NCBI GenBank assembly: GCA_036375275.1
Contig: DASUSF010000093.1
Location: 1-25,470, forward strand
Direction of reading: 5' to 3'
DNA from: DASUSF01 sp036375275
GTDB lineage: Bacteria; Pseudomonadota; Alphaproteobacteria; Geminicoccales; Geminicoccaceae
Length of the DNA stretch: 25,470 nucleotides
The stretch's first letter is position 1; each line of letters opens with the position of its first letter. The translations under genes were made by a program, and so were the position numbers. The notes beneath the pieces were generated by a model. That model was not told the origin of the DNA, ran no database searches, and was given only the letters and a program-made list of their open reading frames with translations. Shown one piece after another: positions 14,508 through 21,437 of this stretch.

Positions 14508-15593
14508 TTGCGCGGCGACGCCTACGTCCGCTTCCAGGACGTGCAGAAGAGCTACGACGGCGAGACGCTGGTGGTGAAGAACCTCAACCTGGACGTCCAC
14601 CAGGGCGAGTTCCTGACCATGCTCGGCCCCTCGGGCTCCGGCAAGACCACGTGCCTGATGATGCTCGCGGGCTTCGAGAGCGCGACCCACGGGCAGATCA
14701 TCCTCGACGGCCAGCCGATCAACCACGTCCCGCCGCACCGCCGGAACATCGGCATGGTGTTCCAGAACTACGCCCTGTTCCCGCACATGACGGTGGACGA
14801 GAACCTCGCCTTTCCGCTCGAGGTGCGGCACGTGCCGAAGGACGAGATCCGGCGCCGGGTGGGCCGCGCGCTCGGCATGGTCCAGCTCGAGCGCTTCGGC
14901 AACCGCCGCCCTGGCCAGCTCTCCGGCGGCCAGCAGCAGCGGGTCGCGGTCGCCCGCGCGCTGGTGTTCGAGCCCAAGCTCGTCCTCATGGACGAGCCCC
15001 TCGGCGCGCTCGACAAGCAGCTCCGCGAGCAGATGCAGTACGAGATCAAGCACATCCACGACAGCCTGGGCGTCACCGTGGTGTACGTGACCCACGACCA
15101 GTCCGAGGCGCTCACCATGTCGAACCGGATCGCGGTCTTCAACGAGGGCGTGATCCAGCAGCTCGCCACCCCGGCAGACCTGTACGAGCGGCCCGGGAAC
15201 AGCTTCGTCGCCCGCTTCATCGGCGAGAACAACCAGCTCACCGGCGAGGTCGGCGGCCTCGACGGCGCCACCTGCCGGGTCCGGGTGAACGGCGCCGAGA
15301 TCAAGGCGCTCGCGGTCAACGTCGACCGGGTCGGGCAGGCGACCACGCTCTCGCTGCGCCCGGAGCGCGTCATGGTCGACCCGGCGCCCGGGAGCGTCCC
15401 GAACGCGTTCGAGGCACGGGTCGAGGAGCTGATCTATCTCGGCGACCACATGCGCACGCGGGTCCGTCTCCTCGGCCACGACGACTTCGTGATCAAGGTG
15501 CCCAACGCCGCCGGCCACGTCCATCTGACGCCCGGGGCGGTGGTCACCGTGGGCTGGCAGGTGGAGGACTGCCGCGCGCTGGATGCGTCCTGA
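14508..15593 (+). CDS. ABC transporter ATP-binding protein, spermidine/putrescine (PotA) type
   Basis: The 361-residue ATPase has Walker A GPSGSGKT at 40-47, Q-loop Q86, signature LSGGQ at 138-142, Walker B VLMDEP with D162/E163 and switch His H196. A C-terminal TOBE-type regulatory domain (about 230-361) follows, as in PotA/FbpC-type importers. It energises uptake through the two permeases encoded downstream. The start is TTG at 14508 with GGAG 7 nt upstream. The nearby ATG at 14501 is in another frame and cannot give this protein. It is the first gene of a four-gene set divergent from the BCCT operon, and a 99-nt gap with a hairpin separates it from the binding-protein gene. Confidence 0.93.
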   Translation: MRGDAYVRFQDVQKSYDGETLVVKNLNLDVHQGEFLTMLGPSGSGKTTCLMMLAGFESATHGQIILDGQPINHVPPHRRNIGMVFQNYALFPHMTVDENLAFPLEVRHVPKDEIRRRVGRALGMVQLERFGNRRPGQLSGGQQQRVAVARALVFEPKLVLMDEPLGALDKQLREQMQYEIKHIHDSLGVTVVYVTHDQSEALTMSNRIAVFNEGVIQQLATPADLYERPGNSFVARFIGENNQLTGEVGGLDGATCRVRVNGAEIKALAVNVDRVGQATTLSLRPERVMVDPAPGSVPNAFEARVEELIYLGDHMRTRVRLLGHDDFVIKVPNAAGHVHLTPGAVVTVGWQVEDCRALDAS

Positions 15594-15604
15594 CTGCGGC
15601 CCTC

Positions 15605-15634
15605 GCTTGCAGGCCCGCGCCTTTGGCCGCAAGC
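15605..15634 (+). other. Intercistronic hairpin between the ATPase and binding-protein genes
   Basis: GCTTGC-A-GGCC (15605-15615) and GGCCGCAAGC (15625-15634) form a 10-bp stem with one bulged A and a 9-nt loop. It is placed 11 nt after the ATPase stop. No U-tract follows, so a role in differential mRNA stability or attenuation between cistrons is more likely than full termination. Confidence 0.5.
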
Positions 15635-15692
15635 TCGCCGTAGAAGACGGCGCCTCCGACGCGCCGCTCGAGAACCAGACTGGGAGTGCACG

Positions 15693-16742
15693 ATGAAGAG
15701 CAACTGGTGGACCGCTGGCGCGCTCGCGCTCGGTGCGGGGCTCGCACAGGCCGCGCCGACGTCGGCGCAGGATCTGACGGTCACCTCGTGGGGTGGCTCG
15801 TATCAGGAAGCCCAGCGCGACGTCTACTTCGAGCCGTTCATGGAGGCGAGCGGCGTCAACTTGGTCGAGGACGTCTGGAACGGCGGGGTCGGCGCGATCC
15901 GGGCCAAGGTCGAGGGCGGGGGCCAGGAGTGGGACGTGGTCCAGGTCGAGGCCGAGGAGCTGGTGCTCGGCTGCGAGGAAGGGCTGTACGAGCCGATCGA
16001 CTGGGCGGCGCTCGGCGGCGAGGATCAGTTCCTCGAGGCCGCGGTCCACGAGTGCGGCGTCGGCACCATCGTCTGGTCCACCGTCCTCGCCTACGACGCC
16101 GACAAGGCAGGCGACAGCCCGCCGGCGAGCTGGGCGGACTTCTGGGACACCGAAACCTGGCCCGGCAAGCGCGGCCTGCGGCGCGGCCCCAAGTACACCC
16201 TCGAGTTCGCCCTGATCGCCGACGGCGTGCCGCCCGGGGAGGTCTACGAGGTGCTCGCGACCGACGAGGGGGTCGACCGCGCCTTCGCCAAGCTGGACGA
16301 GATCAAGGGCGACATCATCTGGTGGGAGGCGGGCGCCCAGCCGCCGCAGTGGCTGGCGTCGGGCGAGGTGGTCATGACCAGCGCCTACAACGGCCGGATC
16401 TCCGCCGCCAACCAGGAGGAGAACCGGAACTTCGGGATCGTCTGGGACGGCAGCATCTACGCGGTCGACAGCTGGGTGATCCTCGCCAACGCGGCGAACA
16501 AGGACACCGCGCTCGAGTTCATCGCGTTCGCGAGCCAGCCCGAGCACCAGAAGAACCTGCCGGAGGCGATCGCCTACGGTGTGACCAACAAGCAGGCGTC
16601 CGAGCAGATCGATCCGGAGGTGCTGAAGGATCTGCCGACCGCGCCCGACAACCTCGAGCAGGCGGTCGAGCTCGACACCGAGTTCTGGGTCGCCAACATC
16701 GAGCCGCTGACCGAGCGCTTCACCGCGTGGGTCGCGCAGTAG
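15693..16742 (+). CDS. ABC transporter periplasmic substrate-binding protein, spermidine/putrescine (PotD) type
   Basis: The 349-residue protein has a Sec signal peptide (charged start, hydrophobic core, AQA near residue 20 or SAQ near 26). The mature start, DLTVTSWGGSYQEAQ, is typical of the PotD/PotF-like cluster D binding proteins. WDVVQVEAEELVLGCEEGLYEPIDW, split here by position around residues 89-113, is the usual first-lobe segment, and PASWADFWDTETWPGKRG is the hinge-side motif. The ligand is probably a polyamine or another small cationic amine, but pocket residues cannot be assigned with confidence. GGGAG lies 8 nt before the ATG. The gene is followed after 16 nt by the first permease. 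Confidence 0.93.
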   Translation: MKSNWWTAGALALGAGLAQAAPTSAQDLTVTSWGGSYQEAQRDVYFEPFMEASGVNLVEDVWNGGVGAIRAKVEGGGQEWDVVQVEAEELVLGCEEGLYEPIDWAALGGEDQFLEAAVHECGVGTIVWSTVLAYDADKAGDSPPASWADFWDTETWPGKRGLRRGPKYTLEFALIADGVPPGEVYEVLATDEGVDRAFAKLDEIKGDIIWWEAGAQPPQWLASGEVVMTSAYNGRISAANQEENRNFGIVWDGSIYAVDSWVILANAANKDTALEFIAFASQPEHQKNLPEAIAYGVTNKQASEQIDPEVLKDLPTAPDNLEQAVELDTEFWVANIEPLTERFTAWVAQ

Positions 16743-16758
16743 CCGGCGCGGCGGCCGC

Positions 16759-18009
16759 ATGACCGCAGCGGCGCTGCCGGGCGGGACCGTCCCCGACCGG
16801 GCGGGCCTCAAGCGCCGTCTGCGCCGGGTCCGGCGCGTTCGACAGCTGGAGGCGGTGGCGCTCATGGCGCCACTGCTGCTGTTCCTGCTGGTGTTCTTTC
16901 TGCTGCCGATCGCCGGCATGCTGGTGCGGAGCGTCGAGAACCCGGAGCTCCGCGCGATCATGCCGGAAACCGCGGCCGTGATCCGCGACTGGGACGGCCA
17001 GGGTCTGCCGGACGAGCGCATCCTCGCGGTCTTCGCGGCGGAGCTCCGGCAAAGCTACGAGGAGCGGACCCTCGCCTCCGTCGCCAAGCGGCTGACCTAC
17101 GACCTGGATGGCTTCAGGAGCCTGCTCTTCGGCACGGCCCGGAGCCTGCCGGAGGGCGCCGGCGGCTCGTGGCGGGAGACCCTGACCGGGCTCGACGAGC
17201 GCTGGGGCGAGACGGCGACCTGGGCGGCGGTGCGCCGCGCGGCGGCGCCCCTGACCCCGCTCTACCTGCTCGCCGCCTTCGATCTTCAGTTCGCACCGGA
17301 CGGCGAGATCGTGCAGGTGCCGGCCGGCCGCGCGATCTACGTCGACATCTTCGCCCGCACGTTCTGGATCGGCTTCGTGGTCTGCGCGCTCTGCCTGGCG
17401 CTCGGCTACCCGCTCGCCTACAAGCTCGCCAACCTGCCGCCCCGGATCAGCAACCTCCTGATGATCCTGGTCCTGCTCCCGTTCTGGACCTCGCTGCTGG
17501 TGCGCACCGGCGCCTGGGTCGTGCTGCTGCAGCGCGAGGGGCTGATCAACCACACCCTCGAGGCGCTGCGTCTGATCGATGCGCCCCTGCAGCTGGTCTA
17601 CAACCGGTTCGGCGTCTACGTCGCCATGACCCACATCCTGCTGCCGTTCATGGTCCTGCCGCTGTACAGCGTGATGCGCGGCATCCGGCCCGAGTACGTG
17701 CGCGCCGCGATCTCGCTCGGCGCCCGGCCGATGACCGCGTTCCGGCGGGTCTATCTGCCGCAGACCGTGCCCGGGGTCGCCGCCGGCTGCCTGCTCGTGT
17801 TCATCCTGGCGATCGGCTACTACATCACGCCCGCGCTGGTCGGCGGCCCGAACGACCAGATGGCGAGCTACTTCGTCGCGTTCTACACCAATCAGACCGT
17901 CAACTGGGGCATGGCCGCGGCGCTCGGCACCGTCCTCCTCGTGGCGACCCTGATCCTCTACGCGGTGTACGCGCGGCTCATCGGCATCGACCGGTTGAAG
18001 CTCGGCTGA
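16759..18009 (+). CDS. ABC transporter permease, PotB type, with a large periplasmic insertion
   Basis: The 416-residue permease starts with a very basic cytoplasmic segment (residues 17-29) and TM1 at about 33-56. A hydrophilic stretch of some 140 residues (about 60-198) comes before TM2; typical PotB proteins are nearer 280-300 residues. The BPD transporter inner-membrane domain follows, with the EAA loop EYVRAAISLGARPMTAFRR near 312-330, which contacts the ATPase. The channel partner is the PotC-like protein encoded 10 nt downstream. A long TM1-TM2 insertion occurs in a subset of alphaproteobacterial polyamine-type permeases. It probably faces the periplasm and may contact the binding protein. 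Confidence 0.93.
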   Translation: MTAAALPGGTVPDRAGLKRRLRRVRRVRQLEAVALMAPLLLFLLVFFLLPIAGMLVRSVENPELRAIMPETAAVIRDWDGQGLPDERILAVFAAELRQSYEERTLASVAKRLTYDLDGFRSLLFGTARSLPEGAGGSWRETLTGLDERWGETATWAAVRRAAAPLTPLYLLAAFDLQFAPDGEIVQVPAGRAIYVDIFARTFWIGFVVCALCLALGYPLAYKLANLPPRISNLLMILVLLPFWTSLLVRTGAWVVLLQREGLINHTLEALRLIDAPLQLVYNRFGVYVAMTHILLPFMVLPLYSVMRGIRPEYVRAAISLGARPMTAFRRVYLPQTVPGVAAGCLLVFILAIGYYITPALVGGPNDQMASYFVAFYTNQTVNWGMAAALGTVLLVATLILYAVYARLIGIDRLKLG

Positions 18010-18019
18010 GGTCCCGCCG

Positions 18020-18841
18020 ATGCCGCCGCACGCGAGCGCCGCGCAACGCCTCTGGCACTACACGCTCTGGGCGATCTGCGCGCTGGTGCTGGCGTTCCTG
18101 ATCCTCCCGATCCTGGTGATCGTGCCGCTCTCGTTCAGCGCCGGCAGCTTCCTGACCTTCCCGCTGCCCGGCCTGTCGCTCCGCTGGTACGAGGAGTTCT
18201 TCACCTCCGCCCCCTGGCAGCTCTCGCTCCGGAACAGCCTGATCGTCGCCAGCGCCGCGACGGTCGGCGCGACCCTCCTCGGCACGCTCGCCTCGCTCGG
18301 CCTGACCCGCGCCCACATCCCCGGCCGGACCCTGGTCATGGGCCTGATCCTGTCGCCCATGGTGGTGCCGCTCGTGATCGTCGGGGTCGGGGTCTACTTC
18401 TTCTACGCGCCGTTCGGCCTGACCGGCAGCCTGGTCGGCCTGACGCTCGCGCACACCGCGCTCGCGGTGCCCTTCGTCGTGGTCACGGTCAGCGCGACCC
18501 TGCAGGGCTTCGATCCCAACCAGGCGCGCGCCGGCGCCAGCCTCGGCGCCTCGCCGGCCGTCGTGTTCTTCCGGATCACCCTGCCGCTGATCCTGCCCGG
18601 CGTGATCTCGGGCGCGCTGTTCGCCTTCGTGACCTCGTTCGACGAGGTGGTGGTGGCGCTGTTCCTGACCGGTCCCCAGGAGCGGACCCTGCCGCGCCAG
18701 ATGTTCAACGGCATCCGGGAGAACATCAGCCCGGTGATCACGGCGGCCGCCAGCCTGCTGATTCTGATCTCGGTCCTGATGCTGAGCGCGCTGGAGCTGC
18801 TCCGGCGGCGCAACGAGCGACTCCGGGGCATCCGGAACTGA
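18020..18841 (+). CDS. ABC transporter permease, PotC type
   Basis: The 273-residue protein has six predicted transmembrane helices and normal PotC length. The opening LPGLSLRWYEEFF segment after TM1 is a hallmark of PotC-like permeases. The EAA loop is DPNQARAGASLGASPAVVFF at about 165-184. The last helices include FVTSFDEVVVALFLTG, also typical. It would pair with the larger permease to form the channel of the importer. It begins 10 nt after the stop of that gene and is the last gene of the set; no convincing terminator follows it. Confidence 0.95.
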   Translation: MPPHASAAQRLWHYTLWAICALVLAFLILPILVIVPLSFSAGSFLTFPLPGLSLRWYEEFFTSAPWQLSLRNSLIVASAATVGATLLGTLASLGLTRAHIPGRTLVMGLILSPMVVPLVIVGVGVYFFYAPFGLTGSLVGLTLAHTALAVPFVVVTVSATLQGFDPNQARAGASLGASPAVVFFRITLPLILPGVISGALFAFVTSFDEVVVALFLTGPQERTLPRQMFNGIRENISPVITAAASLLILISVLMLSALELLRRRNERLRGIRN

Positions 18842-18910
18842 CCGCCCCGCTGTAGTGTTGTCCGGGCCAGGAAGCGATGCCGCCACCGGCCCAGCAACGG
18901 GACGCGACAG

Positions 18911-19585
18911 ATGATGAAGGCGCTTCGAGCGCTGCCGCTCGTGGTTCTTCTGCCCGCCGTGGCGCTCGCCCAGGTGCCCGAGGGCACCTTCTCGGCCGAC
19001 ATCTACGTCGACGGCGACGAGGCGGGGACGGCCGTCTTCACCCGGCGCGAGCGCGGCGAAGTGGCGCTCGACGAGCTGCGCAGCGAGGTGTCGATCTCAC
19101 TGCTCGGGTTCGAGGTGTTCGACTTCACCCAGCACGTCATGCAGGAGTGGCGGGACGGCGAGTTCCACTCGCTCCAGGGCTACACCGACGACGACGGCGA
19201 CATCTTCGAGACCGACCTCGCCCGCGAAGACGGGATGCTGGTGGGCAGCCTCAACGAGCAGCCGGTCGAGCTCCCCGGCGAGGCCTTCCCGATCTCGGTC
19301 TGGCACTACGAGATCACCCGGCGGCCGGTGCTGTTCGACGTCAAGGACCTCGACCTGCGCCACGTCGAGGTGAAGCGCACCGAGGAGGTTCTGAAGATCG
19401 GCGGTGAGCGGTTGCCGACGGAGCGCTTCGACTTCAGCGCCGGCTGGGACGCGACGGTCTGGTACGACGACCGGCAGCGCCTCGTGCAGTTCGTCTACGG
19501 CGAGGACGGCCACGAGGTGAAGGTGATCCCCGAGCGCTGCGCCGAGGTGGCCGAAGCCGGGACCGCGGACCTCCCCACTTGTTGA
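18911..19585 (+). CDS. Secreted DUF6134-like protein
   Basis: The 224-residue protein has a Sec signal peptide (LPLVVLLPAVALA, cleavage near residue 20). A beta-rich domain follows with FSADIYVDGDEAGTAVFT, FTQHVMQEWRDGEFHSLQG, TDDDGDIFETDLAREDG and PISVWHYEI. A late WYDDRQRLVQF strand pair resembles the ends of outer-membrane-associated lipid- or polymer-binding folds. The order of these motifs matches what I remember of DUF6134. No enzymatic residues stand out, and the function is unknown. The start has two adjacent ATGs (18911 and 18914). It follows the transporter by 69 nt on the same strand, but no functional link is evident. Confidence 0.78.
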   Translation: MMKALRALPLVVLLPAVALAQVPEGTFSADIYVDGDEAGTAVFTRRERGEVALDELRSEVSISLLGFEVFDFTQHVMQEWRDGEFHSLQGYTDDDGDIFETDLAREDGMLVGSLNEQPVELPGEAFPISVWHYEITRRPVLFDVKDLDLRHVEVKRTEEVLKIGGERLPTERFDFSAGWDATVWYDDRQRLVQFVYGEDGHEVKVIPERCAEVAEAGTADLPTC

Positions 19586-19608
19586 GCCGCTGCGCCACCG
19601 CGTAGGCT
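19580..19608 (+). promoter_or_regulatory. Possible promoter for the GFA-family gene
   Basis: TTGTTG (19580-19585) and TAGGCT (19603-19608) are spaced by 17 nt. The ATG at 19640 lies 31 nt after the second hexamer. The -35 overlaps the stop codon of the preceding gene. The same TAGGCT occurs at a similar distance upstream of the DapA-like gene. Confidence 0.38.
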
Positions 19609-19639
19609 CGCGGCCATCGCCACCGGAGGCCCGACATCC

Positions 19640-20020
19640 ATGAGTGCGCCCGAGTTCGAGGGCGGCTGTCTCTGCGGCAGCGTCCGTTACCGCGTCGCCG
19701 GCGAGCCGCTCTGGGCCGCCTTCTGCCACTGCGCGAGCTGCCGCCGCGCGACCGGCGCGCCGGTGTCCGCCTATGCCGGCTTCCGAACCGATCAGCTGAC
19801 CTGGATGCGCGGCCGGCCGAAGTTCGCCGCGACCTCGGAAGGGGTCCGGCGCGGCTTCTGCGCCGACTGCGGCTCCCACCTCACCTATGAGGGGGCCCGC
19901 TGGCCGGGCGAGATCCACGTCCACCTCGGCACGCTCGACCAGCCGGAGCGGATCGAGCCGACCGGGCACGCCTTCGCGAGCGAGCGCCCGTCCTGGCTCA
20001 AGCTCGGCGGCCTGGACTGA
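19640..20020 (+). CDS. GFA (glutathione-dependent formaldehyde-activating enzyme) family zinc protein
   Basis: The 126-residue protein contains the complete cysteine set of the GFA/CENP-V fold: GGCLCGSVRY at the N-terminus, CHCASCRR near residues 30-37, and FCADCGSHLTY near 73-83. These bind two zinc ions. The domain was named after an enzyme reported to join glutathione and formaldehyde, but most paralogues have unknown substrates, so formaldehyde activation should not be assumed. GGAGG precedes the ATG by about 10 nt. A GNAT gene follows after 20 nt, and the two may be co-transcribed. Confidence 0.92.
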   Translation: MSAPEFEGGCLCGSVRYRVAGEPLWAAFCHCASCRRATGAPVSAYAGFRTDQLTWMRGRPKFAATSEGVRRGFCADCGSHLTYEGARWPGEIHVHLGTLDQPERIEPTGHAFASERPSWLKLGGLD

Positions 20021-20040
20021 GCCGACGCGGCGGCACCGAG

Positions 20041-20550
20041 GTGCCGAAGGTCCCGCTGACCCTCGAGACCGAACGGCTCCGGCTCCGCCAGTTCGGGGAG
20101 GGCGATCTCGACGATCTGGCCCGGCTCAACGCCGATCCGGCGTTCGCCCGCTTCATCGGCGGCATCAAGAGGCGGTCCGACAGCTGGCGCCAGCTCGCCA
20201 TGCTGATCGGTCACTGGCAGATGCGCGGCTACGGCTGGTACGCGGTGACGCTCAAGGGCGACGACCGGCTGATCGGGCGGATCGGCCACTGGTATCCCGA
20301 GGGCTGGCCGGAGCTGGAGGTGGGTTGGGCGCTCGATCCGGCGCTCTGGGGCCGGGGGTACGCGGTCGAGGGCGCCCGCGCCTGCCTCGAGGTCGCGCGC
20401 GAGAGCCTCGGGCTGGCGAGCGTGATCAGCCTGATCGATCCTTCGAACCGGGCCTCGCAACGGGTCTGCGAGAAGCTCGGCGGCCGCCCCGAGCGGCCGT
20501 TCCTGCTCGACGGCACGACGGTCGACATCTGGCGCACCCCGACCGGCTGA
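20041..20550 (+). CDS. GNAT family N-acetyltransferase (RimJ/RimL-like)
   Basis: The 169-residue protein has the Acetyltransf_3 layout: LTLETERLRLRQFGEGDLDD at the N-terminus, a WYAVTLKGDDRLIGRIG strand pair, VGWALDPALWGRGYAVEGA as the acetyl-CoA loop, and IDPSNRASQRVCEKLGG as motif B. This subgroup includes ribosomal-protein and small-molecule acetyltransferases; the acceptor is unknown. The GTG at 20041 is the likely start, since it directly precedes the conserved N-terminal strand; the ribosome-binding site is weak. It follows the GFA gene by 20 nt and lies just upstream of the SOS promoter of imuA. Confidence 0.88.
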   Translation: MPKVPLTLETERLRLRQFGEGDLDDLARLNADPAFARFIGGIKRRSDSWRQLAMLIGHWQMRGYGWYAVTLKGDDRLIGRIGHWYPEGWPELEVGWALDPALWGRGYAVEGARACLEVARESLGLASVISLIDPSNRASQRVCEKLGGRPERPFLLDGTTVDIWRTPTG

Positions 20551-20595
20551 ACGTGGCGTCCGGATCACAGGCTCGAGACGGCGGGCGCGACCGGC

Positions 20596-20623
20596 TTGAC
20601 ATCGGCCGAACCTGCCTTAGAAC
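20596..20623 (+). promoter_or_regulatory. Promoter of imuA-imuB
   Basis: A perfect -35 TTGACA (20596-20601) is followed after 16 nt by TAGAAC (20618-20623). The putative -10 overlaps the first half of the LexA operator, so bound LexA would block RNA polymerase. Confidence 0.65.
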
Positions 20624-20634
20624 AAACAGAGAAC
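20620..20634 (+). promoter_or_regulatory. LexA operator (alphaproteobacterial SOS box)
   Basis: GAAC (20620-20623), seven bases, GAAC (20631-20634): an exact match to the GAAC-N7-GAAC (GTTC-N7-GTTC on the other strand) direct-repeat box bound by LexA in Alphaproteobacteria. It lies over the -10 of the promoter and 36 nt before the proposed imuA start, as expected for DNA-damage induction of a mutasome operon. Confidence 0.85.
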
Positions 20635-20669
20635 ATAGAGGATCAAAACCAGAACATGCAGCGCCTGCC

Positions 20670-21437
20670 GTGCCTCCCCATCCTCCTCCCCATGACCGTC
20701 GTCAGGTCCTTCAACGGCTTCGTGCCCGCCTCGCCCGCGCGACGGGACATGGCGGCGGTCCGGGCCGGACGGACGGGGTCGTCGGCTTCGGGCTCGAGGC
20801 CGTGGACCGGGCGCTGCCCGGCGGGCTGGTGCGGAGCGGCGTCCACGAGCTGTGCGGGCCGGAGGACGCCACGCTCGGCCTCGGGGCGGCGCTTCTCGGC
20901 CGCTTCGCCGCCCATGGGCCGGTGGTCTGGATCCGCACCCAGGGCGATCTTTACGCGCCCGGCCTCGCCGGGCTCGGGCTCGCGCCGGAGCGGCTGATCG
21001 TGGTCCGGACGCGCGCCCGCGATGCCCGTCTGTGGGCGCTCGAGGAGGTGCTGCGCTCGAGCGCGGTGAGCGCGGGCATGGTCGAGATCGACCGGCTGAG
21101 CTTGACCCAGGGCCGGCGCCTGCAGCTCGCCGCGGAAGCGGGCGGGACCGCCGGCCTCCTGCTCCGTCCGGAGGCGGCGCTCGCCCAGCCGGGCGCGGCG
21201 CGGACCCGCTGGCGGGTCGGCCCCCTGGAGCGGGGAGCGCCCGCCGGCGGCAGGCGTGGTCCGGCCGGACGGGATCTGAACCCGCCGGGCTGGGCTCTGG
21301 AGCTGGTCCGCTGCCGGAGCGGCGGCACCGGTCGATGGTGGATCGAATGGCGCGATGGAGGCTTGCATGAGGTCCAGGATCCTCTCCCTGTGGCTGCCCC
21401 ACCTCTCGACCGACCGGCTCGCGCGGGATCGGCCTGA
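20670..21437 (+). CDS. imuA: ImuA, RecA-like SOS mutagenesis protein
   Basis: The 255-residue protein starts with a helix (RRQVLQRLRARLARATG) followed by GFGLEAVDRALPGG at 39-52 and VHELCGPEDATLG at 58-70, the ImuA counterpart of the RecA core entry. A normal Walker A is not present (GPEDATLG), as in other alphaproteobacterial ImuA proteins. The later segment LSLTQGRRLQLAAEAGG and the closing RCRSGGTGRWWIEW are also typical. ImuA works with ImuB and DnaE2 in damage-induced translesion synthesis. GTG at 20670 is the only in-frame start between the SOS box and the first conserved motif, but it lacks a good ribosome-binding site, so the N-terminus is uncertain. The 3' end overlaps imuB by 71 nt. 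Confidence 0.86.
   Translation: MPPHPPPHDRRQVLQRLRARLARATGHGGGPGRTDGVVGFGLEAVDRALPGGLVRSGVHELCGPEDATLGLGAALLGRFAAHGPVVWIRTQGDLYAPGLAGLGLAPERLIVVRTRARDARLWALEEVLRSSAVSAGMVEIDRLSLTQGRRLQLAAEAGGTAGLLLRPEAALAQPGAARTRWRVGPLERGAPAGGRRGPAGRDLNPPGWALELVRCRSGGTGRWWIEWRDGGLHEVQDPLPVAAPPLDRPARAGSA

Noticed and set aside
14205..17021. A 938-codon minus-strand frame across the ABC transporter genes
   Set aside because: It mirrors the third-codon bias of the plus-strand ATPase and binding-protein genes, which are unambiguous.
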